The translations under genes were made by a program, and so were the position numbers. Source: Enterococcus canintestini (lineage in GTDB: Bacteria; Bacillota; Bacilli; Lactobacillales; Enterococcaceae). Taken from it: DNA of 64,000 nucleotides. The stretch spans positions 62,001-126,000 of the forward strand of contig NZ_JXKG01000001.1 of assembly GCF_001885735.1 (NCBI RefSeq). Reading direction: 5' to 3'. Below, piece by piece: positions 17,669-27,083 of the stretch. Under the pieces are notes generated by a model. The model made no database searches and was not told where the DNA came from. It saw only the letters and a program-made list of their open reading frames with translations. Every line of letters begins with the position of its first letter. Position 1 is the first letter of the stretch.

Positions 17669-18265
17669 ATGCAATATCCAGAACCAATTGCCAAATTAAT
17701 AGACAGTTATATGAAGTTGCCCGGAATTGGACAAAAGACCGCAACGCGCTTAGCATTTTATACCATTGATATGAAAGATGAAGTTGTCAATGAATTTGCC
17801 AAATCCCTCTTAAGTGTCAAACGCGATTTACATTTTTGTAGCATCTGTGGCAATATCACAGAAGAAGATCCTTGCCCCATTTGTTCGGATCAAAGTCGTG
17901 ACCGTAGTACAATTTTAGTAGTGGAAGAGCCAAAAGATGTCATGGCAATGGAAAAGATGCGGGAATATCATGGGTTGTATCATGTTTTACACGGTGTTTT
18001 GTCACCAATGGAAGGAACAGGGCCAGAAGATATCAATGTTCCGAGCCTTTTAAAACGACTTCATGATGATGAAGTAAAAGAAGTAATTTTAGCAACAAAT
18101 GCAACCACTGAAGGAGAAGCCACCGCAATTTATTTGTCACGCTTAATTAAACCGGCTGGCATTAAAGTAACGCGTTTAGCTCATGGCTTATCTGTTGGTA
18201 GCGATATTGAATACGCCGATGAAGTGACACTTTTAAAAGCTGTTGAGGGCCGGCGTGAGTTATAA
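17669..18265 (+). CDS. recR: Recombination mediator RecR
   Basis: 198-residue RecR: N-terminal HhH region ([16 protein letters not shown]), four-Cys zinc finger ([16 protein letters not shown], near 57-72), Toprim domain ([14 protein letters not shown]) and Walker-B-like C-terminus. It works with RecO/RecF to load RecA at gaps. ATG 17669 has AAGGAG eight bases upstream. It is the third gene of dnaX-ybaB-recR. Confidence 0.96.
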   Translation: MQYPEPIAKLIDSYMKLPGIGQKTATRLAFYTIDMKDEVVNEFAKSLLSVKRDLHFCSICGNITEEDPCPICSDQSRDRSTILVVEEPKDVMAMEKMREYHGLYHVLHGVLSPMEGTGPEDINVPSLLKRLHDDEVKEVILATNATTEGEATAIYLSRLIKPAGIKVTRLAHGLSVGSDIEYADEVTLLKAVEGRREL

Positions 18266-18325
18266 AGTTTCAAATTTTATGTTTTTTTTGTACAATAATG
18301 TTAATCGATAATGGAGGACAAACTT

Positions 18326-18964
18326 GTGAATGGATTATTTATCACGATTGAAGGACCAGACGGCGCTGGCAAAACCAGTGTTGTTAATGAATTATTTCCT
18401 CGGATTCAGCTGATTGCCAAACGCGGCATCGTTAAAACGCGGGAACCTGGCGGTGTAAAAATCGCTGAAAAAATCAGAAAAATTATTTTAGACCCACGTA
18501 ATGAAGAGATGGATGATCGGACGGAAGCTTTATTATATGCAGCTGCTAGACGACAACATTTAGTCGAAGTGATCATGCCGGCTTTAAATGCTGGTAAAAT
18601 CGTGATTTGTGATCGTTTTGTGGATAGTTCTTTGGCTTATCAAGGAGCTGGACGCAGAATTGGTATTCCAGAAATTGCTAAGATTAATGAATTTGCAACA
18701 GAGGGTTTAAAACCAGATTTCACGCTTTATTTGGATGTTGATTCAGATACTGGTTTAAAACGAATCGAAAATTCGCGTCATGGTGAAGCAGATCGCTTGG
18801 AGATTGAAAGTTTAGAATTTCATCAACGCGTGCGACATGCTTATTTGAAATTAGCAGAAGAAGATCCTATCCGAATTCACAAAGTTGATGCCCGTATGAG
18901 TTTACAAGAAGTCGTCGATGCAAGTTTTACTGCTATTACAGAAGCGTATCCGCAGTTTTTTTAG
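18326..18964 (+). CDS. tmk: Thymidylate kinase
   Basis: 212-residue dTMP kinase. P-loop EGPDGAGKTS at residues ~8-17, DRFVDSSLAYQGAGR (DR motif) near 92, and the C-terminal lid with SRHGEADRLE. The start is taken as GTG 18326 (MNGLFITIEG) because GGAGG at 18313-18317 sits ~8 nt before it. That choice gives the family's usual length; the ATG at 18311 overlaps the site. It is followed by darA, holB, ricT and yabA, as in most Firmicutes. Confidence 0.95.
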   Translation: MNGLFITIEGPDGAGKTSVVNELFPRIQLIAKRGIVKTREPGGVKIAEKIRKIILDPRNEEMDDRTEALLYAAARRQHLVEVIMPALNAGKIVICDRFVDSSLAYQGAGRRIGIPEIAKINEFATEGLKPDFTLYLDVDSDTGLKRIENSRHGEADRLEIESLEFHQRVRHAYLKLAEEDPIRIHKVDARMSLQEVVDASFTAITEAYPQFF

Positions 18965-19108
18965 TTCACCGTTAGGAAATGAAGGAAAATAGTTTTAAAG
19001 ATAGTTGCGTGTTAATTATCTTTAAACTAAACCCGAAGTTAAGAGCGTTACTTGGGTAAACTTGAATGAGTAATTTGTGTAGTTTTTCCACTAAAAGGAG
19101 GCAGTTTT

Positions 19109-19438
19109 ATGAAATTAATTATGGCGATTGTACAAGATAAAGATAGTAACCGTTTGGCAAATGAATTTATCGATAATAATATCCGCGCAACCAAATTATC
19201 TTCTACTGGTGGCTTTTTAAAAGCTGGTAACAGCACTTTTATTATCGGGATTGAAGATGAGCGGATGCAAGAAGCATTAGAGTTAATTAAAAAGACTTGT
19301 CAATCACGAAAACAATATGTTTCTACTCCAATGTCTTTAGATATTTCTTTAGATGGTCAAGTGCCTTATCCGGTGGAAGTTGAAGTCGGTGGCGCGACAG
19401 TGTTTGTTTTACCAGTTGAAGGATTTCATCAATATTAA
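19109..19438 (+). CDS. darA: Cyclic-di-AMP receptor DarA (PII-like)
   Basis: 109-residue PII-like protein (YaaQ/PstA/DarA). It shows the conserved start MKLIMAIVQDKDSNRLANEF and the T-loop region TKLSSTGGFLKAGNSTFIIGIED. The family binds c-di-AMP as a trimer; downstream partners are unknown. AAAGGAGG precedes ATG 19109. It lies between tmk and holB, the standard position. Confidence 0.94.
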   Translation: MKLIMAIVQDKDSNRLANEFIDNNIRATKLSSTGGFLKAGNSTFIIGIEDERMQEALELIKKTCQSRKQYVSTPMSLDISLDGQVPYPVEVEVGGATVFVLPVEGFHQY

Positions 19439-19450
19439 GGAGCAAGGAAA

Positions 19451-20389
19451 ATGACAGAGCAAGAATTTTTATTAAAAAATGAGCCTCATGTCTTTGCCCA
19501 AATAAAAAAAAGTGTCGAGCATGAGCGTCTGGCTCATGCTTATCTTTTTGAAGGGGAGACGGGAACAGGCAAACATCAGATGAGCTTGTGGCTAGCAAAA
19601 CGTCTTTTTTGTACGAATGTAGTCGCAAATGAGCCCTGTAATGTATGCAATAACTGCACCCGAATTGCTTTAAATGAACACCCCAATGTGCAAGTAATTA
19701 AACCAGAAGGCCAAACGATTAAAGTAGATCAAATGCGGCGATTACAAGCAGAATTTGGCAAAAAAGGATTTGAGTCTAAACGTCAAGTGTTCATTATTTC
19801 CGATGCAGAAAAAATGAATCACAATGCAGCCAATAGTTTGTTAAAATTTTTAGAAGAACCCCAAGCAGGCCTATTGGCAATTTTAGAAACCAATGCGCTG
19901 GGACGTATTTTACCAACTATACAATCCCGTTGTCAGCTGATTCATTTTACTCCTCTATCAAAGGGACAATTGGTTGAAAGTTTAAAAACACAAGGGATCA
20001 AAGAACAAAGCGCACTTTTACTTGCAAGCCTTACCAATAGTTATGAAAAAGCGATTGAATTCTCATCAGATGAATGGTTTAATAGTGCTAAGGATGCTGT
20101 TTTAACTTGGCATCGTTACCTTGAAAAAGCCGATTTACAAGCTTTTATTTTTGTTCAAAAAAAACTGGTTCCCTTAGCAAAAGAAAAGGAACAACAATTT
20201 ACATTATTTCAAATACTGTTGTTTTATTTTCGCAAGCAGCGGCAAAATGAGCTTGAGAACAAGCAAAGCTTACAAATAGTTAACCAAACGTTAGAACTTA
20301 TTTTGCAAGCGGAACAAAAATTACGGGCAAATGTTGCCTTTCAAAATGTATGTGAACAATTGGTTTTGCGAATTGTTCGTCTTTCATAA
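19451..20389 (+). CDS. holB: DNA polymerase III subunit delta'
   Basis: 312-residue clamp-loader subunit related to DnaX. A degenerate P-loop (EGETGTGKHQ), a zinc cluster (CNVCNNC near 61-66), and IISDAEKMNHNAANSLLKFLEEP in place of Walker B are typical of delta'. Twelve bp separate it from darA; ricT follows after 51 bp. It couples clamp loading with the dnaX product. Confidence 0.95.
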   Translation: MTEQEFLLKNEPHVFAQIKKSVEHERLAHAYLFEGETGTGKHQMSLWLAKRLFCTNVVANEPCNVCNNCTRIALNEHPNVQVIKPEGQTIKVDQMRRLQAEFGKKGFESKRQVFIISDAEKMNHNAANSLLKFLEEPQAGLLAILETNALGRILPTIQSRCQLIHFTPLSKGQLVESLKTQGIKEQSALLLASLTNSYEKAIEFSSDEWFNSAKDAVLTWHRYLEKADLQAFIFVQKKLVPLAKEKEQQFTLFQILLFYFRKQRQNELENKQSLQIVNQTLELILQAEQKLRANVAFQNVCEQLVLRIVRLS

Positions 20390-20440
20390 AGTGTCTGGTT
20401 AATAAAAGACAGATAAACTTAAAGTAAGGGAGGGACTTTA

Positions 20441-21325
20441 ATGGAAGTGGTAGGAGTCCGCTACAAAGAGGCTGGTCATGTCTATTACTATCGCCCTGGC
20501 AAACAGCAGGAATACCGATACGAAGAAAAAGTGATCGTTGAATCGCAACAAGTTAAATTATTGGCAGAAGTTGTTATTCCAAAAGTGGAAATTGACAGTG
20601 GTGATTTACCAGATGAAGTACTGCCGATTTTACATATTGCTTCAAACGAGGAACTACAACGGGCTGCTCAAAATGAAGAAGATGCCAAGGCGGCTTTTGC
20701 AATTGGTAAAAAGAAAATCCGGCAACATGAATTGGCGATGAAATTGGTTTCAGTGGAATATACGTTTGATCGTAGTAAGATGATTTTTTACTTTACAGCC
20801 GATGGTCGGATTGACTTTCGTGAATTGGTAAAAGATTTAGCAAGTGAATTTCGTACGCGGATCGAATTACGACAAATTGGTGTACGGGATGAAGCCAAAA
20901 TATTAGGTGGAATTGGTCCGTGCGGTTGCCAGTTGTGTTGTTCAACTTTTTTAGGCGACTTTATCCCGGTTTCAATCAAGATGGCTAAAGATCAAGGGCT
21001 ATCTTTAAATCCAACTAAGATTTCGGGCTTGTGCGGTCGTTTAATGTGTTGCTTGAAATATGAAAATGACGAGTACGAAGCGGCTAAAAAAGAATTACCA
21101 GATTATGGCAAAGAAATTAATACGCCAGATGGTAAGGGCAAAGTGATCGGTCTAAATTTATTAAGTCGAATTGTCAAAGTTCGCCTTTATCAAAAAGAAA
21201 CACCAATGGAATATCATTATGATGAATTAAAAGATTTTGCGGCCCAACAAGTTGCTGTTAAAACAACAGCCCCAGCCGATGAAGCAAAAAAAGCAGGTGA
21301 TGCCAGTGAGCATGGACAAACGTGA
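20441..21325 (+). CDS. ricT: RicT/YaaT (PSP1-domain protein)
   Basis: 294 residues. Conserved Cys-rich motifs GPCGCQLCCSTF (near 165) and CGRLMCCLKYE (near 198) within a PSP1 C-terminal domain. In B. subtilis RicT works with RicA/RicF, binds Fe-S clusters and helps RNase Y mature polycistronic mRNAs. It carries a Lys/Ala-rich C-terminal tail whose coding sequence overlaps the start of yabA by 14 bp. Confidence 0.93.
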   Translation: MEVVGVRYKEAGHVYYYRPGKQQEYRYEEKVIVESQQVKLLAEVVIPKVEIDSGDLPDEVLPILHIASNEELQRAAQNEEDAKAAFAIGKKKIRQHELAMKLVSVEYTFDRSKMIFYFTADGRIDFRELVKDLASEFRTRIELRQIGVRDEAKILGGIGPCGCQLCCSTFLGDFIPVSIKMAKDQGLSLNPTKISGLCGRLMCCLKYENDEYEAAKKELPDYGKEINTPDGKGKVIGLNLLSRIVKVRLYQKETPMEYHYDELKDFAAQQVAVKTTAPADEAKKAGDASEHGQT

Positions 21326-21653
21326 TATTTATGATGGTTTAAGCAAGTTAGAATTAGATTTAGAAAGCTCATTGCAACAATTAACGGCAATGAAAGCAGC
21401 CTTACAAGAAATTGTTGAGAAAAATACGACACTCGAATTAGAAAATCAAAAGTTGCGGGAGTACTTACAAGAATTAAAAGAAGAAAACGCAGCAGAAGAA
21501 GTAAAACAAAGCATGTCCAAGTCTCGTATGAATTTAGAGAAAATTTATGAAGAAGGCTTTCATATTTGCCGTGAATCTTACGGTGCCAGAAGAGAAAATG
21601 ATGAACAATGTGTTTTTTGTTTAGAAGTTTTATATCGAGAAAGTCAAAATTAA
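21312..21653 (+). CDS. yabA: Replication initiation control protein YabA
   Basis: 113-residue YabA. The N-terminal coiled coil (LESSLQQLTAMKAALQEI...) drives tetramer formation. The C-terminal zinc site HICRESYG ... CVFCLEVLY binds DnaA and DnaN. It slows re-initiation. ATG 21312 (MDKRDIYDG) is chosen over the upstream in-frame start at 21237, which would lie inside ricT. It overlaps ricT by 14 bp. Confidence 0.94.
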   Translation: MDKRDIYDGLSKLELDLESSLQQLTAMKAALQEIVEKNTTLELENQKLREYLQELKEENAAEEVKQSMSKSRMNLEKIYEEGFHICRESYGARRENDEQCVFCLEVLYRESQN

Positions 21654-21728
21654 GTGATAAGGAATTGATTAAAGAGGATGTTTTCTTTTTTATCAATTCT
21701 TTTTCACTTTATGAAATGAGGGTAACAA

Positions 21729-22610
21729 GTGCAAAAACAAAGCAGTTTCAAAGGCAAACAATTAAGTGGCACACTTTATTTGGTGCCAACACCAATTGGA
21801 AACTTACAAGATATGACTTATCGTGCAGTCGAAACTTTGCGCACAGTAGAACTTATTGCCAGTGAAGATACACGTAATACGCAAAAGTTATTAAATCATT
21901 TTGAAATTACGACTTCCCAAAAAAGTTTGCATGAACATAATTTTAAAGAACGGGTGCCAGAGTTAGTGACACTACTAGAACAAGGTAAAAATATCGCCCA
22001 AGTAAGTGACGCGGGGATGCCTTCTATTAGTGATCCAGGTCATGAATTGGTGGTTGCTTGTATTAAAGCTAATATTCCAGTCGTTTCCCTGCCAGGTCCT
22101 ACTGCTGGTTTAACAGCTTTAATTGCTTCTGGTTTATCTCCACAACCAAATTATTTTTATGGCTTTTTACCTCGCAAAAAAAATGAGCAGGTTAAGGAGT
22201 TAACAACTTTAAAAAATGAAGGGGCCACTTTAATTTTTTACGAATCGCCACATCGTTTAAAACAAACGGTTAAGACAATAAGTGAAGTGTTTGGTAACCG
22301 CCAAGCTGTCGTTTGTCGAGAATTAACCAAAGTACATGAAGAATATTTAAGGGGAACTTTAGCGGAGCTGACGGATTATTTGAGCGAAAATCCAATTAAA
22401 GGGGAGTGCTGTCTAATGGTGGCAGGTTTTGATGGCCTTGAAGCTACACCAATAGCACCTTCTGAATTGACTCTTAAACAACAAGTACAAGCTTTAGTTA
22501 CTGAAGGTATAAAACCTAATGCGGCAATTAAAACCGTGGCTCAAAACAATCAAATTAAAAAGCAAGTCGTCTATAAAGCCTATCATGAAATTGAAGCACC
22601 AGCAGAATAA
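21729..22610 (+). CDS. rsmI: 16S rRNA (cytidine1402-2'-O)-methyltransferase
   Basis: 293-residue tetrapyrrole-methylase-fold SAM enzyme. Signatures GTLYLVPTPIGNLQDMTYRAV, SEDTRNTQKLL, VSDAGMPSISDPG, and PGPTAGLTALIASGL. It 2'-O-methylates C1402 in the ribosomal P site. The GTG start at 21729 follows TGAGGGT. It closes the replication block, and its stop codon lies inside a terminator stem. Confidence 0.95.
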   Translation: MQKQSSFKGKQLSGTLYLVPTPIGNLQDMTYRAVETLRTVELIASEDTRNTQKLLNHFEITTSQKSLHEHNFKERVPELVTLLEQGKNIAQVSDAGMPSISDPGHELVVACIKANIPVVSLPGPTAGLTALIASGLSPQPNYFYGFLPRKKNEQVKELTTLKNEGATLIFYESPHRLKQTVKTISEVFGNRQAVVCRELTKVHEEYLRGTLAELTDYLSENPIKGECCLMVAGFDGLEATPIAPSELTLKQQVQALVTEGIKPNAAIKTVAQNNQIKKQVVYKAYHEIEAPAE

Positions 22611-22627
22611 ATCTGCTGGTTTTTTTA
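22599..22627 (+). terminator. Terminator overlapping the rsmI stop codon
   Basis: CCAGCAGA ATAAA TCTGCTGG then TTTTTTT. The UAA stop lies in the loop region, so ribosomes finishing rsmI can affect hairpin formation. Confidence 0.85.
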
Positions 22628-22826
22628 TGAGCCGAGAAAAAAGACACTTTTTCACAAAGCAAAGCGATGTTCAGACTTAAGGATTCATTTAATCAAACTT
22701 TAGAGCAGTCAGTTGGAATCTCGAGAAAGCGATGATTAAATTATTCAGGTTTTTGGCTTATTTATTATCCCTTTAAGACGGAAAGATTATATTCAGCTTT
22801 TAATTAGTTTACTAAAAAGCTAGAGG

Positions 22827-22855
22827 TTGCGAACGTTTGTTTGGGCTAGTATAAT
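22827..22855 (+). promoter_or_regulatory. SOS promoter of dinB with LexA box in the spacer
   Basis: TTGCGA (22827-22832), a 17-bp spacer, TATAAT (22850-22855). The spacer region holds CGAACGTTTGTTTG (22830-22843), which fits the Gram-positive LexA consensus CGAACRNRYGTTYG at 13 of 14 positions. Confidence 0.8.
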
Positions 22856-22880
22856 GGTAGGAGCTAAGGAGGGTGGACTG

Positions 22881-24017
22881 ATGGCAGAATTACAGTTTCC
22901 GTTAAAAAATGATACTAGTCGTAAAATTATTCATATTGATATGGATGCTTTTTTTGCTTCTGTGGAAGAAAGGGATCATCCCGAATTGGCACAACATCCT
23001 TTAGTAATTGCTCGCCACCCCAGTGATACTGGCGGCAAAGGCGTTGTAACTACTGCTAATTATGAAGCACGAAAGTACGGTATTCATTCGGCTATGAGTG
23101 CGCAAAAAGCCTACGAACTTTGTCCCCATGCTATTTTTGTACCAGGTAATCACGAAAAATATCGCCTAGTTTCAAATGAAGTGCGGGAGATATTTGCGAA
23201 ATATACCGATGTGATTGAACCTGTTTCAATTGATGAAGCCTATCTGGATGTGACACAAAATAAAATCAATAGTTATTCTGCTGTAAAAATTGCACGCTTA
23301 ATTCAGCGGGATGTGTGGCAAAAAGTTCATCTTACTTGTTCAGCTGGTGTCAGTTATAATAAATTTTTGGCCAAATTGGCTTCTGATTTCATGAAACCCC
23401 AAGGAATTACCGTTATTCCACCGCGGGATGCCCAGGAATTTTTAAAAGCACTTCCCATTGAAAAATTTCACGGTGTTGGGAAAAAAACAGTACCGAAAAT
23501 GCATGAAATGGGAATTTTTACCGGAGCTGATTTGTTTGAAAAAACAGAAATGGAGTTAATCCAATCTTTTGGGAAAATGGGTTATTTTTTATATCGTAAA
23601 GTACGGGGAATTCACGATTCACCGGTAGCTGTCAAAAGAGAGCGAAAGTCAGTCGGAAAAGAACATACTTACGGTAAGCCATTAACAACTGAAGATGCTG
23701 TTTTGTCCCAATTACGCCAACTCTCTGAAAAAGTAGCAGCGGCCTTAAAGAAAAGTGGCAAACATGGGCAAACACTGGTTTTAAAAGTTCGCTATGCTGG
23801 TTATGAAACGGTGACTAAAAGAAAAACATTGCCGACTTATTTAGCTGATAAACAAGCTATTTTTTCTCAGGCGAGTTTAATATGGGAAGAAGTTGCCGGG
23901 CTTGAAAAGGGGATTCGTTTATTAGGAATTACGGTGACAAATTTAGATCCCATAACATTTGAGAATCTCACATTACCTTTGTGGGATGAAGTGATAGAAG
24001 AAGAGAAAAAGGAATAA
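22881..24017 (+). CDS. dinB: DNA polymerase IV
   Basis: 378-residue Y-family translesion polymerase. Catalytic acids in IDMDAFFASVEERD (near residue 18) and SIDEAYLDVT (near 117); HhH region GVGKKTVPKMHEMG; little-finger domain with GKEHTYGKPL. No obvious C-terminal beta-clamp pentapeptide such as QLxLF was seen; the tail has LTLPLWDE, a weak candidate. ATG 22881 follows AAGGAGGGTGG; the open frame back to 22827 runs through the promoter and is rejected. Induction by DNA damage is expected from the LexA box. Confidence 0.95.
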   Translation: MAELQFPLKNDTSRKIIHIDMDAFFASVEERDHPELAQHPLVIARHPSDTGGKGVVTTANYEARKYGIHSAMSAQKAYELCPHAIFVPGNHEKYRLVSNEVREIFAKYTDVIEPVSIDEAYLDVTQNKINSYSAVKIARLIQRDVWQKVHLTCSAGVSYNKFLAKLASDFMKPQGITVIPPRDAQEFLKALPIEKFHGVGKKTVPKMHEMGIFTGADLFEKTEMELIQSFGKMGYFLYRKVRGIHDSPVAVKRERKSVGKEHTYGKPLTTEDAVLSQLRQLSEKVAAALKKSGKHGQTLVLKVRYAGYETVTKRKTLPTYLADKQAIFSQASLIWEEVAGLEKGIRLLGITVTNLDPITFENLTLPLWDEVIEEEKKE

Positions 24018-24135
24018 ATTAGGATAAGAGTTAGCTTGCCGGCGTGTCACTAGGCAAAAAAGTCGTTAAAAGTATAAATAAGTTTTGGCTATTATAGCGT
24101 TTAGCTGCATTATTTTTTATGGTGAGGACAAAACA

Positions 24136-24168
24136 AAAAGACAATAGAAAAGCTATTGTCTTTTTTTT
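24136..24168. terminator. Bidirectional terminator between dinB and nrdG
   Basis: AAAAGACAATAG AAAAG CTATTGTCTTTT plus T-run. It serves dinB on the plus strand and, with its A-run, nrdG on the minus strand. Confidence 0.85.
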
Positions 24169-24183
24169 GTAATTTAAGCTTGA

Positions 24184-24786
24184 TTAGATTAAATCTTGTT
24201 TTTTTATCTGTTCAAAACTTTCTGTAGCGTCATGACATTTTTCCCAAATCACAGCTTTATTTAAAGCGAGGGATTTTTTTACATCAATAATGCGTTGATT
24301 ACTACTGCCACGAAATTGTAAATTTAAATTTCGCTTAGCTAATTCAAAACGCCCATCTACTAAAATGTCAATTTTACTTAATAACTCTAATTTATCGTCT
24401 GTTTCTTGTAAAAGTTCTTCAAATGTATAGCCAGACCAACTCCAAATATCTTTTTTTGTGCCAAATTCCTTTTGTACCCGATTAACTACTTGCAGGCACA
24501 CGGCGGTATTTAAAAAAGGTTCACCACCTAGTAAAGTGAGACCTTGAACATAATCATGCGCTAAGTCTTTGATGATTTGATCTTCTAGTTCTTTTGTAAA
24601 AGGAGTACCATAATTGAATCTTTGAACGGCTTTGTTAAAGCAGCCCTCACAAGCAAACAGACAGCCACTGACATATAGACTATTGCGAACACCTTCGCCA
24701 TCTACAAAGTTAAATGCTTTATAATCGGCTATATAATTTTTACTATAGTGACTTGCTTGCCACTCTTTGGGCTTAGGATTGCGCAT
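24184..24786 (-). CDS. nrdG: Anaerobic ribonucleotide reductase activating protein
   Basis: 200-residue radical SAM activase. The cluster motif is CLFACEGC (Cys-x3-Cys-x2-Cys, near residues 42-49), preceded by FVDGEGVRNSLYVSGC, with LLGGEP as the SAM-binding glycine motif. It cleaves SAM to place a glycyl radical on NrdD. Downstream of nrdD with a 107-bp gap that contains an attenuator-like hairpin. AAGAAGG serves as ribosome site. Oxygen-sensitive, so it acts during anaerobic growth. Confidence 0.95.
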   Translation of the reverse strand: MRNPKPKEWQASHYSKNYIADYKAFNFVDGEGVRNSLYVSGCLFACEGCFNKAVQRFNYGTPFTKELEDQIIKDLAHDYVQGLTLLGGEPFLNTAVCLQVVNRVQKEFGTKKDIWSWSGYTFEELLQETDDKLELLSKIDILVDGRFELAKRNLNLQFRGSSNQRIIDVKKSLALNKAVIWEKCHDATESFEQIKKQDLI

Positions 24787-24835
24787 AAAAATGCCTTCTT
24801 TCTTTCAAGTGAACCAATTACATGTAATTTAAAAG

Positions 24836-24875
24836 AGAATAACCCGAATCATAACCGTGGTGCTCGTGTTATTCT
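24836..24875 (-). other. Stem-loop between nrdD and nrdG
   Basis: On the minus strand AGAATAACACGA pairs with TCGGGTTATTCT (one bulge) and is followed by CTTTTAAAT. The short U-run suggests partial termination that lowers nrdG relative to nrdD. Confidence 0.5.
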
Positions 24876-24893
24876 AATTTTTTATCTACTCGA

Positions 24894-27083
24894 TTATTTC
24901 ATGTGTTTTACCCGAGAAGAAATCTCTTTGTGACGACCATGAACCATTGGGCGCGCTTGTGGATTTCCTAAGTAACCACAAGTTCGTTTGACTACATCAC
25001 ACGTTTTAGGATCGTGATTGCCGCATTGTGGACATTCAAAACCACGCTCGGTTGGTGTAAAGTCGCCTTCAAAACCACATTCATAACAGTGATCAATCGG
25101 TGTGTTAGTTCCAAGATAACCAACTTTATCATAAGAATAATCCCAAACAGCTTCTAAGGCTTTTGGATTTTGTTGCAACATTGGGTATTCGCAGTAATGA
25201 ATAAAACCACCTGAACAATATTTAGGATAATCTTTTTCAAAATCTAATTTTTCAAATGGTGTGGGATTTTTCCGCACATCATAATGGAAACTATTGGTGT
25301 AGTATTCTTTATCGGTCACATTTTCTACTAGACCAAATTTTTCAGTATCCAAACGACAGAAACGGTCAGTTAAGCTTTCGCTAGGGGTAGAGTAAACACT
25401 AAAATGGTAACCATATTCATTGCCCCAATCATCGGCATGTGCTTTTAATGATTTCACGATATTTAAAGTGAATTCTTTAGCTGCAGGATTATTTTCCCAA
25501 GTACCACCATAAAATGTTGAGGCAACTTCATATAGCCCAATATAGCCCAATGAAACAGTAGCCCGTTTATTTTTGAATAGTTCATTAACAGCATCTGTAC
25601 GGCTTAATCGTTTCCCAAAAGCTCCATACATGTATAAAATTGGCGCATTGGCGGGAATTGCTTCTTTACACCGTTCGACACGATAAACTAGAGCATCTTT
25701 GACAGTTGCGAGACGTTCTTCTAAAATTGACCAGAATTTTTCTTCATCACCGGCAGCCTCTAAAGCAATACGCGGTAAGTTTAACGTCACGACACCTAAG
25801 TTCATGCGTCCAACATTTACTTCTTTGCCGTTTTCATCTTGCCAGCCTTGTAAAAAGGAGCGGCAACCCATCGGCACTTTAAAACTTCCTGTTAATTCCA
25901 CGATTTTATCGTAATTTAAAATATCTGGATACATCCGTTTTGTGGCACATTCTAAAGCTAATTGCTTAATATCATAATTGGGATCAGTTGGATCAGAATT
26001 TATCCCTTTTTTAATTGAGAAAATCAATTTAGGGAAAATAGCTGTCCGTTTTTCACTACCTAAACCGTTGATGCGAATTTGTAGGATAGCCCGTTGAATT
26101 TCTCGTTCAAACCAGTTAGTGCCCAGACCAAAACCAAGTGAGGTAAAAGGTGTTTGGCCGTTTGAAGTAAATAGTGTATTAATTTCATATTCTAGACTTT
26201 GCATAGCATCGAAAATATCTTTTTTCGTTTTTGCTTTAGCATATTCTTCTCGTCGGTCAGGATTTTCAATCCATTCTAGAGCATCATTTAAATGTTTTTG
26301 GTAATTGAGTTGAGCAAAGGGCGCTAATAATTCGTCAGTACGATCAGCCGAACAGCCACCATATTGACTTGAAGCGACATTTGCAATAATTTGTGAAATT
26401 TGGGCAGTCGCTGTTTGAATCGATTTTGGCGACTCTACTTCAGCATTACCAATTTTAAAACCATTATTTAACATGCCTTTAAAATCAATTAAACAACAAT
26501 TTGTCATTGGTGTATAAGGGTGATAATCTAAATCATGATAGTGGATATCACCTTTTTGATGGGCATTTGCGACATGTTTTGGTAACATTTTTAAGCCGAT
26601 TGATTTACCCACAATGCCAGCTGTTAAATCACGTTGGGTATTAAAGACGTTGCTGTCTTTATTGGCGTTTTCATTAACGACACTTTGATCTTTATTAATT
26701 AAACGGCCGATTGTAAAATTAATGTCTGTTGCTTTACTGCGATCAAAATCACGGCGGGTCCGGTAGTTAATATAAGCTTCCGCCAGTTCATATTCGCCTT
26801 TTTCAAGGAGGATGTGTTCAACGATATTTTGGATTTCATAAATTTTCACGTCAGTAGTAAAGCGTTGACCGATTTCCGCATCGATGCGTTCCACTATTTC
26901 TAACAGACGTTCATGATCGATTGGAGAAAGCTCGCCATGAATTTGCCGTTTAGCCTTCACTAATGCATCGTAAATTTTTTGATCATCAAAGTCCATTAAC
27001 CGTCCGTCTCTTTTGATGATTTTAATCGTCTGTAATTGCGGATGTAAATTATTTATGCGTAAATCATTTTTTAAATCCATCAT
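24894..27083 (-). CDS. nrdD: Anaerobic ribonucleoside-triphosphate reductase
   Basis: 729-residue class III reductase. N-terminal ATP-cone (IKIIKRDGRLMDFDDQKIYDAL, residues ~10-100) for allosteric control, a 10-stranded barrel with the catalytic Cys region, a zinc site (CYECGFEGDF ... CPQCGNHD), and the C-terminal glycyl-radical motif RTCGYLGNPQARP with Gly in CGYLG. It makes dNTPs without oxygen. ATG 27083 is favoured by AAAGGAG ~9 nt upstream; the GTG at 27092 abuts that site. Two NrdR boxes lie upstream, so it is under NrdR repression. Confidence 0.96.
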   Translation of the reverse strand: MMDLKNDLRINNLHPQLQTIKIIKRDGRLMDFDDQKIYDALVKAKRQIHGELSPIDHERLLEIVERIDAEIGQRFTTDVKIYEIQNIVEHILLEKGEYELAEAYINYRTRRDFDRSKATDINFTIGRLINKDQSVVNENANKDSNVFNTQRDLTAGIVGKSIGLKMLPKHVANAHQKGDIHYHDLDYHPYTPMTNCCLIDFKGMLNNGFKIGNAEVESPKSIQTATAQISQIIANVASSQYGGCSADRTDELLAPFAQLNYQKHLNDALEWIENPDRREEYAKAKTKKDIFDAMQSLEYEINTLFTSNGQTPFTSLGFGLGTNWFEREIQRAILQIRINGLGSEKRTAIFPKLIFSIKKGINSDPTDPNYDIKQLALECATKRMYPDILNYDKIVELTGSFKVPMGCRSFLQGWQDENGKEVNVGRMNLGVVTLNLPRIALEAAGDEEKFWSILEERLATVKDALVYRVERCKEAIPANAPILYMYGAFGKRLSRTDAVNELFKNKRATVSLGYIGLYEVASTFYGGTWENNPAAKEFTLNIVKSLKAHADDWGNEYGYHFSVYSTPSESLTDRFCRLDTEKFGLVENVTDKEYYTNSFHYDVRKNPTPFEKLDFEKDYPKYCSGGFIHYCEYPMLQQNPKALEAVWDYSYDKVGYLGTNTPIDHCYECGFEGDFTPTERGFECPQCGNHDPKTCDVVKRTCGYLGNPQARPMVHGRHKEISSRVKHMK

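Noticed and set aside
22827-22880. Upstream start for DinB
   Set aside because: This stretch is the promoter and LexA box; ATG 22881 has the ribosome site.
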